In this document: positions 9,411 to 18,432 of the stretch, in pieces
Position numbering within the stretch: the first letter of the stretch is position 1
How the letters are laid out: each line of letters opens with the position of its first letter
Assembly: GCA_965250225.1 (NCBI GenBank)
Contig: CBDFNQ010000037.1
Span: forward strand, 124,001-188,000
Length of the DNA stretch: 64,000 nucleotides
Direction: 5' to 3'
Source: CBDEUK01 sp965250225
GTDB taxonomy: Bacteria > Pseudomonadota > Gammaproteobacteria > Eutrophobiales > Eutrophobiaceae
The notes under the pieces: model-generated
What the model saw: only the letters and a program-made list of their open reading frames with translations
Told to the model about the DNA's origin: nothing
The model's database searches: none
Position numbers and translations under genes: made by a program

Positions 9411-9737
9411 TTACACAGCACTTTGGTTTTTGATAGCACCTTCCGTTTTACGATGATCCTTCATTTTTTCTTTATGTTTTTTTACCTGTCGGTCGAGTTT
9501 GTCAATCATCGAGTCAATCGCGGCATACATATTTTCTTCCACTGATTCAGCAAATAGATTTGCACCGTTTACATGGATCGTGGCTTCAGCTTTTTGACGT
9601 TCTTTTTCGACCGATAAAATAACATGAACATTGGTCATATGATCAAAATGACGTTCCAGCTTCTCGACTTTGGTTTCTACAGAAGCTTTAAGTGAATCAG
9701 TGATGTCAACGTGATGGCCGGTTATGTTTAGCTGCAT
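9411..9737 (-). CDS. hpf: Ribosome hibernation promoting factor (short HPF)
   Basis: A 108-residue short-form HPF/YfiA-like protein that binds idle 30S subunits and promotes 100S dimers in relatives. Seen: the start MQLNITGHHVDITDSLK, the EKLERHFD segment, the AEATIHVNGANLFAES strand and a basic tail (RQVKKHKEKMKDHR). It is 50 nt downstream of rpoN and in the same direction. Confidence 0.95.
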   Translation of the reverse strand: MQLNITGHHVDITDSLKASVETKVEKLERHFDHMTNVHVILSVEKERQKAEATIHVNGANLFAESVEENMYAAIDSMIDKLDRQVKKHKEKMKDHRKTEGAIKNQSAV

Positions 9738-9787
9738 AGTTTGCTTGCTCCCAATGATAAAATTTTAAAGTGATTGTCCCGGTAGAG

Positions 9788-11263
9788 TTAGACGAGGCGT
9801 TTTCTTTCGTTAGAAGGGGGTATTGTCATTGCCTCACGATATTTAGCTACTGTACGGCGAGCAACTTTTACTCCCTGATCTGATAATAAAGCGGCAATTT
9901 TATTGTCGCTCAATGGTTTGCTAGGTGTTTCAGCGGCGATAAGTTTTTTGATGACGGCCCGAATTGCTGTTGAAGAAGCAGCACCGCCATAATTCGTACT
10001 GACATGACTGGAAAAGAAATATTTCAGTTCAAAAATTCCGCCCGGTGTATGCATATATTTGCGTGTAGTGACACGAGAGATAGTCGATTCGTGCATGCCG
10101 AGAGTTTCAGCGATATCGTGTAAGACGAGAGGTTTCATGGCTTCGTCACCATATTCAAGGAACGCGCGTTGTCGTTCAACAATAGCGGTAGCAACACGCA
10201 ACAGAGTCTCGCTGCGGCTTTGTAAACTTTTAATAAACCACCTTGCCTCTTGTAAATGGGATTTTAATGAATTGTTGTCGACGCTGTTATCTGCTCGACG
10301 GATCATCTTGGCATAGCCAGAGTTGATACGCAGTTGTGGTAAGGAGTCGGAATTGAGTTCTACTTTCCACACGCCGTTAACTTTTTTTACATAGACATCC
10401 GGAACTACATATTCTGTTCGTGTTTCCTGAACTTGCCCACCTGGTCGGGGATTCATTGACTGGATTAACTCAATCACCTGCTGTAGTTCTTCGCGATCCA
10501 GCTTCATGCGACGCAGGAGCTGATTAAAATCGTGAGCTGCAAGGGAATCAAGATGGTTTTTTACCAGATCATTTGCTTCATTTAGCCATTGTGTTTCTGG
10601 ATCGCATTGCGCTAACTGTAATGACAGACATTCTTTAAGGTCTCTTGCCGCTACCCCTGTGGGTTCCATGGCCTGTATCAATCGAAGGACTGCAGTGACT
10701 TCGTCGAGCTCTATCTCGATTTCATCGTTACTATTGTCCAGAGATTCAAGGATGTCATCCGTGCTACAACTGAGATACCCATCGTCATCCAGAGCATCGA
10801 TGATCGAGATTGCAATGGCCTTATCTGTTTCGCTAACAGGGGTGAGGTTTAATTGCCAAAGCAAATGATCGCGCAGAGATTTTTCCTGGGAATCCTGATT
10901 TTCAAGCAGGTTATAATTAGCACTATCGGCATTGCTTTTCGTATGGCTGGTGCCGCCATCGTAGATATCTTCCCAAGCGGTATCGACCGGTAGCTCGTCA
11001 GGTATGGCGTCGTTTTCTTTGTCAGTAATACTGGCTTCTTCCTTTGCTGGTTTTTCCGGCTTAGATTCTTCGGAAGATTCCTTTATCTTATGTTCAGCAG
11101 TGAAATCATCCACCGCCTCTTCCAGCATCATGTTTGATTCCAATGCATCCTGAACCTCTGCCTGTAACTCAAGGCTGGATAATTGCAGCAGGCGTATGGC
11201 CTGTTGCAATTGCGGTGTCATGGTCAGGCTTTGACCGATTTTTAGTTGTAAAGACGTCTTCAT
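9788..11263 (-). CDS. rpoN: RNA polymerase sigma-54 factor
   Basis: The 491-residue protein has all sigma-54 parts: the glutamine/leucine-rich activator region (SLTMTPQLQQAIRLLQL), an acidic linker (~50-110), the core-binding domain, the HTH (HESTISRVT) and the RpoN box ARRTVAKYRE near residue 470, which reads the -24 element. In E. coli it is directly downstream of lptB; here a 192-bp MITE-like element sits between the two genes, so rpoN may rely partly on its own promoter. Confidence 0.96.
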   Translation of the reverse strand: MKTSLQLKIGQSLTMTPQLQQAIRLLQLSSLELQAEVQDALESNMMLEEAVDDFTAEHKIKESSEESKPEKPAKEEASITDKENDAIPDELPVDTAWEDIYDGGTSHTKSNADSANYNLLENQDSQEKSLRDHLLWQLNLTPVSETDKAIAISIIDALDDDGYLSCSTDDILESLDNSNDEIEIELDEVTAVLRLIQAMEPTGVAARDLKECLSLQLAQCDPETQWLNEANDLVKNHLDSLAAHDFNQLLRRMKLDREELQQVIELIQSMNPRPGGQVQETRTEYVVPDVYVKKVNGVWKVELNSDSLPQLRINSGYAKMIRRADNSVDNNSLKSHLQEARWFIKSLQSRSETLLRVATAIVERQRAFLEYGDEAMKPLVLHDIAETLGMHESTISRVTTRKYMHTPGGIFELKYFFSSHVSTNYGGAASSTAIRAVIKKLIAAETPSKPLSDNKIAALLSDQGVKVARRTVAKYREAMTIPPSNERKRLV

Positions 11264-11310
11264 ATGAATGTAAGTCTAACTTATAAATTCCTTTAAGATA
11301 TTTTTATAAT

Positions 11311-11502
11311 GAGGTCTTTGCACGGCAAGGATTGTTCCAGACAATCCTGTTGCATTCCCGCCCTTCATGGCGGTTATTCATAATTTTTTGTAATAGCGGC
11401 GTTAAAAATAACCTAAAAGTGCTCATTTATTGCGTGTAAACTCAGCTTTTTAGAATATTTTCGCCTTGCCATGACAAAAAAAATTTTCCCTGCAAAGACC
11501 TC
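11311..11502. repeat. MITE-like dispersed element, copy 2
   Basis: A 192-bp non-coding element inside the lptB-rpoN gap. Its ends are a perfect 12-bp inverted repeat, GAGGTCTTTGCA at 11311-11322 and TGCAAAGACCTC at 11491-11502. The interior matches copies 1 and 3 (ATAGCGGCGTTAAAAATAA, AAAAGTGCTCATTTA, TTTTCGCCTTGC). No transposase gene is inside. No obvious target duplication was found here. Confidence 0.82.
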
Positions 11503-11529
11503 AAGGTATTTATTATTGTCGGAAATCTG

Positions 11530-12255
11530 TCACAAACTGAACTCCTGTCCCAGATAGATCTTTCTAACTGTGTCGTTATTTAATATCTCATCCGGCGTTC
11601 CTTTAGCCATGATGGCGCCTTCATTAACGATATAAGCACGATCACAAGTCCCCAGGGTTTCCCTGACATTGTGATCGGTAATGAGTATGCCAATACCATG
11701 TCGGCTCAGGTATTGTGTAATACGCTGTATATCACTTATCGATATAGGGTCAATCCCTGCAAAGGGCTCATCGAGCAATAAAAACCGAGGTTCTGTCGCC
11801 AGGGCTCTGGCAATCTCAAGCCTTCGACGTTCCCCACCAGAAAGGCTGGCTCCCAGACTATCTCGCAGGTGGGAAATATGGAATTCCTCGAGCAAATTTT
11901 CCAGTCGTTTTTTTGCTCTGGCTCTAGTTAGTTTAGTCTGTAACTCAAGGATTGCCATGATGTTATCCTCAACCGTCAGATTGCGAAAAACAGAGGAGTC
12001 CTGAGGCAAATAACCCAGCCCAAGCATCGAACGCTGATCCATCGGTAGGCGGGTAATTTCCTCGCGGTTGATATGAATCGTACCAGTATCAGCGGTTAGC
12101 AAACCGACAATCATATGGAAACTGGTGGTTTTGCCAGCACCATTAGGGCCAAGCAGGCCTACGATCTCTCCACCTTCAACCGACAGACTGATGTCTTTAA
12201 CAACACGTCGCGATCGAAATTGTTTGCTGATGTGGCGTACTGCAAGAACGCTCAT
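11530..12255 (-). CDS. lptB: LPS export ABC transporter ATPase LptB
   Basis: The 241-residue cytoplasmic ATPase drives lipopolysaccharide extraction through LptFG. Seen: Walker A GPNGAGKTT, signature LSGGERRR, Walker B FLLLDEPFAGID and the switch histidine in ILITDHN. It follows lptA by 60 nt. The order lptC-lptA-lptB then rpoN is the standard one. Confidence 0.96.
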   Translation of the reverse strand: MSVLAVRHISKQFRSRRVVKDISLSVEGGEIVGLLGPNGAGKTTSFHMIVGLLTADTGTIHINREEITRLPMDQRSMLGLGYLPQDSSVFRNLTVEDNIMAILELQTKLTRARAKKRLENLLEEFHISHLRDSLGASLSGGERRRLEIARALATEPRFLLLDEPFAGIDPISISDIQRITQYLSRHGIGILITDHNVRETLGTCDRAYIVNEGAIMAKGTPDEILNNDTVRKIYLGQEFSL

Positions 12256-12315
12256 AAGGATTTAATTCAGATTGCCTTGTTTGTTGTTATTGTCGCCTGA
12301 TCGTCGTGTCCAGGA

Positions 12316-12876
12316 CTAGTCTGATTTTTTTTGTTTTAAAATAATTTTAACCCGGCCCGTTGGCTTTTGTTCATCATCATTGTTTTTCTGTTGACCGGTA
12401 TTGGTATTGCCCTTGGCAATGATTTTACTGGTTTCCGTGTTGTATTCGATACGATCACCGGTGAAACGCAGATCTTGTTGTTGCATTAGTGCTTTGTTAA
12501 TGAGCACGACATAATTTTTAAGTGAATAAAATTCCATGCGTAGAGCTTCAGCAACATCTTTTGTTTTGTTGTTTTCAGGGAGTTGTTCGTAATGGGCAGG
12601 TTTGCCTTCGACGATCATGGTGTCGAGTTCACCGTCATCGTTATAGGTCGCGGTCATGATGTCGCCAGCTATTTTAATACTGCCCTGAGTGATGATTACA
12701 TTACCCTTGTAAATAGTAATGCCTTTGAGGTCGTCGAGTTCAGCGTAATCGGCTTCAACCTCGATGGGTTGTTTCTTGTCCGAGGTGAGCGCAAGGGAAA
12801 CGCTGCAATGACAGCAAAATAAAATAAATAATAATGTTTTGTGAAATTTATTCAGGCTCAATTTTTCCTCTAACAT
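12316..12876 (-). CDS. lptA: LPS transport periplasmic bridge protein LptA
   Basis: A 186-residue LptA/OstA-like protein with a signal peptide (hydrophobic TLLFILFCCHCSVSLAL) followed by the jelly-roll repeat region (IEVEADYAELDDLKGITIYKGN, VIITQGSIKIAGD). It forms the periplasmic LPS bridge between LptC and LptD. Its start overlaps lptC by 29 bp. It has a lysine-rich C-terminal tail. Confidence 0.92.
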   Translation of the reverse strand: MLEEKLSLNKFHKTLLFILFCCHCSVSLALTSDKKQPIEVEADYAELDDLKGITIYKGNVIITQGSIKIAGDIMTATYNDDGELDTMIVEGKPAHYEQLPENNKTKDVAEALRMEFYSLKNYVVLINKALMQQQDLRFTGDRIEYNTETSKIIAKGNTNTGQQKNNDDEQKPTGRVKIILKQKKSD

Positions 12877-13411
12877 GGCTCAGTAACTCGATTCGGTTCT
12901 CATTCATGTAAGCGCGCAATCCGATGGTTTCAATCCGTGTCCGTTGGTTTGTGATAACCGCGTGCTTTTCGGTTTCTATATAATCTTCGTCTAGTAATAT
13001 TTTGACATCACTGGTATCAACTTGTAGCTGCAATCGGCCGTTTTTGTCATCTTGATTTAAGTGTACAGCCCCTGATAACAGTATCACTTCATTGTTCGAG
13101 GTTATCCAGCCTTTTTCAGCGGTCACGTAGGTAGGAGGCTTGTCTGCATGAAAGAGTTCCAGGTTCGGTTGCAGCAGTTCGGTCGTATCATCATCTTGAT
13201 AATGTGCCATGAATTCAGCAGAGACTTTGTTTTTTGGCGATCCATCCTGATTCATGGTCAAGGTGCTGAAATTTTCCATGTAATAATCCGGTTTGTGTGC
13301 CTTGCGAACAGGGTCAGATTCAGTATCTTCATCGGTTAGCCAAATAGAAGCCAGCGTGGAGATCACGGTCAAGGCTAACAGAATGGTTAAGAATTTTACC
13401 CGGTTGGTCAT
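12848..13411 (-). CDS. lptC: LPS export protein LptC
   Basis: A 187-residue bitopic inner-membrane protein: one N-terminal membrane helix (FLTILLALTVISTLASIWL) and a periplasmic beta-jelly-roll (MNQDGSPKNKVSAEFM, YVTAEKGWI, VHLNQDDKNGRLQLQ). It accepts LPS from LptBFG and hands it to LptA. In many relatives kdsC/kdsD precede it; here rpoH is upstream, with a hairpin terminator between. Confidence 0.9.
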   Translation of the reverse strand: MTNRVKFLTILLALTVISTLASIWLTDEDTESDPVRKAHKPDYYMENFSTLTMNQDGSPKNKVSAEFMAHYQDDDTTELLQPNLELFHADKPPTYVTAEKGWITSNNEVILLSGAVHLNQDDKNGRLQLQVDTSDVKILLDEDYIETEKHAVITNQRTRIETIGLRAYMNENRIELLSHVRGKIEPE

Positions 13412-13480
13412 CTTGAGGATCTTAATCGATTAGCGTCAATATGCTAATCATAAAATTAGGGTGAATTCGAAAAGATATTG

Positions 13481-13508
13481 TGGCCTGACAACGAAGGTCA
13501 TCAGGCCA
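13481..13508 (-). terminator. Hairpin after rpoH
   Basis: Inverted repeat TGGCCTGA (13481-13488) and TCAGGCCA (13501-13508) with a 12-nt loop, 11 nt past the rpoH stop codon. Read on the minus strand it is followed by AATATCTTTT, a weak T-rich tail. It probably ends the rpoH transcript before lptC. Confidence 0.65.
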
Positions 13509-13518
13509 TAGGGTTTGT

Positions 13519-14373
13519 TTAGTGAATTTCGACCAATGTTTTGATTTTGTCGAAGGCCTTTCTCTCAACCTGACGCACGCGCTCAGCAGAGATCTGATAT
13601 TTATCTGCCAGTTCATTGAGCGTGGTTTTGGTATCACTCAGCCAGCGTTGTCGGACGATGTCCTGGGAACGCTCGTCGAGTGTGGATAAAGCCTCTGTTA
13701 AAGCAGCATGACTTTTGTCTTCAAGTTGCCGGGTTTCCAGTGTTTCTTCCGGATTTGCCTCCGGGTTTTCCAGATAATTTACCGGAAAATAATGATTGTC
13801 GTCTTCATCCTGAGCCGGGTTCAGATCGAAAGCCATGTCAGTCGCACTCATGCGCATCTCCATCTCCATGACATCCTTGCTGGTGACGCCGAGATCATTG
13901 GCAACACCCTCAACCTCTGCCTGATTCAACCAGCCAAGTCGTTTTTTTGATGAACGCAGGTTAAAAAACAGCTTGCGTTGAGCCTTGGTGGTCGCGACTT
14001 TGACAATGCGCCAATTGCGTAAAATAAATTCATGCATTTCAGCGCGTACCCAGTGAACTGCAAAGGAAACCAGGCGTACACCCACTTCAGGATCAAAGCG
14101 TTTTACCGCCTTCATAAGTCCGATGTTACCTTCCTGGATTAAATCCGCCTGGGGCAGGCCATAACCAGAATAACCACGGGCCACACGAACCACGAAACGC
14201 AGATGAGACATGACCAGGCGACGCGCAGCTTCGAGATCTTCTTCGTCGCGAAATTTTTGCGCGAGCTCCTGCTCTTCTTCCAGAGTCAGCATCGGGATCT
14301 GGTTAACACCAGAGATATAGCTTTCCAGCGAACCGGTAGGTAAGGCCAATTGCATGTTCATAAAATTACTCAT
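13519..14373 (-). CDS. rpoH: RNA polymerase sigma-32 factor RpoH
   Basis: The 284-residue heat-shock sigma factor directs transcription of chaperone and protease genes. Seen: region 2 (LVMSHLRFVVRVARGYSGYG, DLIQEGNIGLMKAVKRFDP), the RpoH-specific box QRKLFFNLR, and region 4 (ELADKYQISAERVRQVERKA). It has no ftsX next to it, unlike the usual ftsY-ftsE-ftsX-rpoH order; about 9.7 kb of accessory DNA intervenes. A perfect CIRCE operator lies 48 nt upstream of the start codon, implying HrcA repression. Confidence 0.96.
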   Translation of the reverse strand: MSNFMNMQLALPTGSLESYISGVNQIPMLTLEEEQELAQKFRDEEDLEAARRLVMSHLRFVVRVARGYSGYGLPQADLIQEGNIGLMKAVKRFDPEVGVRLVSFAVHWVRAEMHEFILRNWRIVKVATTKAQRKLFFNLRSSKKRLGWLNQAEVEGVANDLGVTSKDVMEMEMRMSATDMAFDLNPAQDEDDNHYFPVNYLENPEANPEETLETRQLEDKSHAALTEALSTLDERSQDIVRQRWLSDTKTTLNELADKYQISAERVRQVERKAFDKIKTLVEIH

Positions 14374-14421
14374 GGTTGTACTGTTTCTCCCATAAATGGC
14401 GGATTAAAATAGTGACTAATT

Positions 14422-14448
14422 TTAGCACTCATCAACTAAGAGTGCTAA
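14422..14448. promoter_or_regulatory. CIRCE operator (HrcA site) upstream of rpoH
   Basis: TTAGCACTC (14422-14430), 9-nt spacer, GAGTGCTAA (14440-14448): an exact match to the CIRCE consensus TTAGCACTC-N9-GAGTGCTAA bound by the HrcA repressor. It sits in the rpoH leader/promoter region. The 323-bp gap (14374-14696) otherwise holds the rpoH promoter and AT-rich DNA leading to hicA. Confidence 0.92.
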
Positions 14449-14696
14449 TTTACTCAAAAGTTCACAAAAAAGCATAAGATATATTTTCATATCTTATTGG
14501 TTATTATTAAATAATTGGTAATTAGGCAATATTTCAAGTTTTTTGTTCCATGAGTCAACATAGATGGGTTAATGGAGACAACAAGCATAAAATTTGCCAA
14601 TAATTCACCCATTTGGGTAATGGGTAAAATCAGGTGGATTTGTTATATTGAGCGACAAGGATTAATAATCATGGATTAAATCTCTAGGTTGAGATA

Positions 14697-14885
14697 ATGA
14701 AAGTAAAGGAATTACTCAAAGCACTGGACGACGACGAATGGTTTCTGGTTAGAACGAAAGGAAGTCATCGACAATACAAACATCCGATTAAACCAGGTAT
14801 TGTGACGGTAGCTGGAAAACCCAGTGTAGAGATGCCAAAAGGCACATTAAATGCCATACTAAAACAGACAGGATTAAAGAAGTGA
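14697..14885 (+). CDS. hicA: HicA-family toxin
   Basis: A 62-residue HicA/YcfA-type mRNA interferase. The dsRNA-binding-like fold is recognisable: KELLKALDDDEWFLVRTKGS, the catalytic histidine in GSHRQYKHP, and the end GTLNAILKQTGLKK. The toxin gene comes first, and hicB follows after 10 nt, the common order for this type. Confidence 0.93.
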   Translation: MKVKELLKALDDDEWFLVRTKGSHRQYKHPIKPGIVTVAGKPSVEMPKGTLNAILKQTGLKK

Positions 14886-14895
14886 GGCTAATCCA

Positions 14896-15108
14896 ATGAA
14901 ATATGCGGTTGTAATTGAAAAAGGCGAGTCCAGCTATGGTGCTTATGTGCCAGATTTACCAGGTTGTGTTGCCGCTGGCGAGACACGCGAAGAGGTTCTG
15001 CATCTTGTCCACGAAGCCATCGAATTTCATATTCAGAGATTGAAGAAAGAGGGTGAAATCATACCTGAGCCTACCTCCAGTATCGAAATCGTTGAAGTTG
15101 CTGCGTAA
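14896..15108 (+). CDS. hicB: HicB-family antitoxin (short form)
   Basis: A 70-residue partial RNase H-like HicB domain: MKYAVVIEKGESSYGAYVPD, LPGCVAAGETREE, then an amphipathic helix (LVHEAIEFHIQRLKKEGE). It lacks the C-terminal DNA-binding domain of long HicB proteins, so operon autoregulation would need the complex or another factor. GAGG lies 8 nt before ATG. Confidence 0.92.
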   Translation: MKYAVVIEKGESSYGAYVPDLPGCVAAGETREEVLHLVHEAIEFHIQRLKKEGEIIPEPTSSIEIVEVAA

Positions 15109-15143
15109 TTTATCATCTTTTTTGTTCTTGTTATAAAATGTCC

Positions 15144-15473
15144 TCACGATTTCTTCCCTGCGACCCAAGTAATTAATGTGTCCGATGCATTTCCAGAAAT
15201 AATACCCACGATCACTGGTGCTAACAAACCAGATATAAGGAAGTAAGTAACACCAATAACTGCCCACATAGATTCCGTTTGTTTTTGGTTAGCTCTTACC
15301 CAAATACGATCGGTTACCAGTAAGAGATAAAAACTGATAGCGCCAATTACTAAACCAGTAATGCAGCCGATAATGATCCCGGTGATACTCCCGCCAAGCT
15401 TTATTGCTTCTTCATATCCACTATAAATTGAAAATAAAAATGTTAAGACGTACAGCCAAACAAGATCTGACAT
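15144..15473 (-). CDS. Small membrane protein of unknown function
   Basis: A 109-residue protein not recognised. Three hydrophobic segments are visible: ~4-20 (VWLYVLTFLFSIYSGY), ~27-52 (GSITGIIIGCITGLVIGAIS) and ~72-92 (VIGVTYFLISGLLAPVIVGI). Convergent with hicB (35 bp between stops). Coding status rests on length and clean hydrophobic periodicity only. Confidence 0.6.
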   Translation of the reverse strand: MSDLVWLYVLTFLFSIYSGYEEAIKLGGSITGIIIGCITGLVIGAISFYLLLVTDRIWVRANQKQTESMWAVIGVTYFLISGLLAPVIVGIISGNASDTLITWVAGKKS

Positions 15474-15656
15474 AAAACCTATAATTCCTAATACACTTCA
15501 TTGTTAAGCTAAAAGCTGACGTGACGCTGTTAATTCCCTAGCGGATGGAGGAGTTTACTTTATTCAATCGTTGTTTCATTCCATATTTTTAACTAACGAC
15601 ACTCATCCGCTTTACGTTTTTGTAGTAGCCTGCGTTTTTCTCTAAGGGTTTCTCCT

Positions 15657-16241
15657 TCATCTCCAGAGTATTGTTCGCGCATCTTGTGCTTTTTTATAGT
15701 CTGCATCAGTTTCTGGATTTGGCGCTGGCGCAACTGGAGAAGGGGCTGGTGGCGATTGACTGAGCAATTTCTGGCCACAGTTGTTGACACTGATTCGAAA
15801 TTCCTGCGGAAAGTCTTCACAGGCAACCGTGCCGAATGCTTTGGCATTGCAGCTCGCCGCAGTTAAAGAAGCGATTCTGGCGGCTGAAACGTCCGAAACA
15901 TCTTTGTAGGTATAGACATAATTGATGATGGCCAGTGTGCTTTTTGAGATTGAGTCAACACCACCATAACCATCAAAAGTTTGGTGTACATCAACACCCG
16001 ATTGCATCCTTCTCGCTGTATCTTCTGCGAACTGGCGGGCATATTTGCAATCCTCCATGCCTGCTGTTTTGCCTCCACCACCCATAACCTTATCGGTTTT
16101 CTGGTCATTCGGGCAGGCTCTTTGTGAATAGGTGGTCTCTCCGTTTTCATCAATGCATTTATACGTTTTGGCGAACACATTGACTGATGGGGTGGAAAGC
16201 ATCAGCAGCACACACAAAAACAGGGGAGTGGGTTTTATCAT
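15657..16241 (-). CDS. DUF4124-containing secreted protein, possibly frameshifted at its end
   Basis: About 194 residues: signal peptide (PLFLCVLLMLSTPSVNVFA), then the DUF4124 motif KTYKCIDENGETTYSQRACP with two cysteines, and a middle region (CKYARQFAEDTARRM) of unknown role. I start at ATG 16241, which has AAGGA 6 nt upstream. Near the end a run of six T on the plus strand (15690-15695) allows a one-base slip into another frame that stays open to 15593 and ends in a basic tail QKRKADECR typical of such proteins. The in-frame product stops sooner. Divergent from the SIMPL gene. Confidence 0.75.
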   Translation of the reverse strand: MIKPTPLFLCVLLMLSTPSVNVFAKTYKCIDENGETTYSQRACPNDQKTDKVMGGGGKTAGMEDCKYARQFAEDTARRMQSGVDVHQTFDGYGGVDSISKSTLAIINYVYTYKDVSDVSAARIASLTAASCNAKAFGTVACEDFPQEFRISVNNCGQKLLSQSPPAPSPVAPAPNPETDADYKKAQDARTILWR

Positions 16242-16372
16242 AGTCATTCCTTCGTCGCGTTCCAGGTTAAGAGTTACGCCGTTAACAATACTAAAGCTAT
16301 TGTGTAAAATCAAAGAATCGCCACGCACATTCGCTGCGAACTTAAGCAGGAATACATACAAAGGAGATTCAG

Positions 16373-17092
16373 GTGCAAGAAAACAATAAAGTAAACGCAT
16401 TTATATTTGGATTTTTTGTCTGTTTTGGTTTGGTAGCGTTGGGATACCTGTTAGGTAGCGCAGCCATTAAATTCAAGGAGTATGAGCGCACGGTGACAGC
16501 AAAGGGATTATCAGAGCAGGAACATGAGGCCGATATTGTTATCTGGCCGATTCAGTTTACCGAAGCGAGCAATGACCTTGCGCAGTTGTATCTCTCAATC
16601 GAATCTGGCACTTTAAAAATAAGAAGCTTTCTGGAAAAGAGTGGTATCAGTGCAGATGAAATTTCACTCTCTCCGCCTGCTATCACAGATAAATCCGCCC
16701 AACAGTATGGCGGAAACCAGGGAGCGGAGTTTCGCTATACGGCCATCCAGACTGTCATTGTGTATTCAAAAAATGTTAAGGGTGTTCGTAAGATCATGAG
16801 TTCTTTATCAGAGCTTGGAAAAAGTGGAATTGTATTTACGGGTGGGAACTATGAGACGCAGACAGAATATATATTTACTCGATTGAATGAGATCAAGCCA
16901 GATATGATCGAAGAAGCTACACGGAAGGCAAGAGAAGTTGCGCAAAAATTTGCAACCGATTCAGAAAGCAAACTTGGAAAAATTAAACGGGCTACACAAG
17001 GGCAGTTTAGCATCAATCCAAGAGACAAAAATAATCCACACATAAAAAGAGTTCGTGTCGTCTCTACCGTCGAGTATTATTTATCAGACTAA
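16373..17092 (+). CDS. SIMPL (DUF541) domain protein
   Basis: A 239-residue protein with an N-terminal membrane anchor (AFIFGFFVCFGLVALGYLLG) and the SIMPL core: ERTVTAKGLSEQEHEADIVI, then LEKSGISADEISLSPP and a C-terminal KAREVAQKFATDSESKLG. The family is periplasmic and poorly characterised. GTG start with AAGGAG 7 nt upstream. Confidence 0.88.
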   Translation: MQENNKVNAFIFGFFVCFGLVALGYLLGSAAIKFKEYERTVTAKGLSEQEHEADIVIWPIQFTEASNDLAQLYLSIESGTLKIRSFLEKSGISADEISLSPPAITDKSAQQYGGNQGAEFRYTAIQTVIVYSKNVKGVRKIMSSLSELGKSGIVFTGGNYETQTEYIFTRLNEIKPDMIEEATRKAREVAQKFATDSESKLGKIKRATQGQFSINPRDKNNPHIKRVRVVSTVEYYLSD

Positions 17093-17130
17093 AATCACGT
17101 TTCGTCAATAAATAATATAGGAGAAAACAA

Positions 17131-17559
17131 ATGTCGGAAATAATGGAAGGAAACGGAAGTTGTCTGTGTGGTGCAATTCGTATTACTGCAAAGAGCATGA
17201 GTATGAGTGTTGGGGCGTGCCATTGTGATATGTGCAGAAAATGGGGCGGTGGGCCTTATTTTGCTGTTGAATGTGGATCGGATGTTTCCTTTGAAGGAGA
17301 AGAAAATATATCGGTGTTTAATTCCTCTGATTGGGGGGAGCGAGGTTTTTGTAATAAATGTGGAAGCCATTTATTTTACAGGTTAAAACAGCCCAATCAA
17401 TACATCATGGCGGTGGGTTTGTTCGATAAAGATAAATCATTTGTTTTCGATCATCAGGTATTCATCGATGAAAAACCTTCGTTTTATTGTTTTGCGAACG
17501 AGACAAAAAAAATGACTGGAGAAGAGGTGTTCGCGCAATATGCGCCACCATCAGAATAA
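17131..17559 (+). CDS. GFA-family (CENP-V/GFA) zinc protein
   Basis: A 142-residue protein of the family named for glutathione-dependent formaldehyde-activating enzyme. Zinc-binding cysteines are visible: GSCLCGAI, ACHCDMCRKW and FCNKCGSHLF. Most members are uncharacterised and the formaldehyde role is disputed, so no substrate is assigned. AGGAG precedes the ATG; it follows the SIMPL gene by 38 bp. Confidence 0.9.
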   Translation: MSEIMEGNGSCLCGAIRITAKSMSMSVGACHCDMCRKWGGGPYFAVECGSDVSFEGEENISVFNSSDWGERGFCNKCGSHLFYRLKQPNQYIMAVGLFDKDKSFVFDHQVFIDEKPSFYCFANETKKMTGEEVFAQYAPPSE

Positions 17560-17742
17560 ATGCGTATTACCCTCTACAACGGATCACCAATAGGTGTTTA
17601 CGTTCCTCATGGGTTCCTGTTGATAGTTAGTCGACCATGAAAAGTATCCTAACGAACTGACACAAATTATAGATAGATATGATTTTTTACTGTGCATTCC
17701 GATTGAGAAATGAAGCCAAAAGCATTTTTCAGGGTCAACTAG

Positions 17743-18390
17743 TTAATAGCGAATGGTCGTCCTGTTTTCTGCTTGTAGAGTAGCTGATTCATGTCGGTAG
17801 GTATCGCTTATGCTGATAAAAAGTCCGTTTATAAAACTAGCTTTAGGTTTTACTCGCCCGGCCAAAGATGTCCCTTGCAATAACCGCCACACCAGCTCTG
17901 AACAGTAAAGTTGATCCGCTGTTTTTAAATCAAAATCGCGATCAAAGGTAAAATCAGCATTGTGAACAAAGCTGAGCGCCTTAAGAGCAACTGCTTGACG
18001 CTCAGTGCTGGACATTTCCAGACGATAAACCGCCCAGTCAGTAGCCTCTGGCAGATAGTCTCGTACCTCCTGCTGTACCACACCATCAAAGCCTCGATCA
18101 AGATTCTCCACAGCGTGGATAACCGTCAGGTGGCCCGCTTCCCATACCAGGACACCCACGTGGGAAAAACGTTGTTCCCCGATAGACATGCGTGCCGCCA
18201 GACCGGAGACAAAACTTTGACCTTTGCGCAGGAGCAAGTCACCGGAACGGAGCACAGAAACATCAGGTAAGTTGGTCACGCCGGATGGGTGTAAATGTTT
18301 ATTGGCGGATGGTGCTAGTGCATAAAGCGCTGTCAACAACATTGCTAGAAGAATGCAGGGTTTATTGAGAGAGCCTAGCATATTGGGCAT
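17743..18390 (-). CDS. YiiX/YebB-like NlpC/P60-superfamily (permuted papain) hydrolase
   Basis: A 215-residue exported protein (hydrophobic start CILLAMLLTALYALAPSA). SGDLLLRKGQ, the histidine in RFSHVGVLVWE and the cysteine in LYCSELVWRLL are the motifs of the permuted papain-fold family (DUF830/YiiX), where His precedes Cys. Members are predicted amidases or peptidases acting on cell-wall or lipid amides; the substrate is unknown. Confidence 0.85.
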   Translation of the reverse strand: MPNMLGSLNKPCILLAMLLTALYALAPSANKHLHPSGVTNLPDVSVLRSGDLLLRKGQSFVSGLAARMSIGEQRFSHVGVLVWEAGHLTVIHAVENLDRGFDGVVQQEVRDYLPEATDWAVYRLEMSSTERQAVALKALSFVHNADFTFDRDFDLKTADQLYCSELVWRLLQGTSLAGRVKPKASFINGLFISISDTYRHESATLQAENRTTIRY

Positions 18391-18432
18391 ACTGCAAAAA
18401 ACGAAATAATGATAACAGCGATTGAAACGCTA

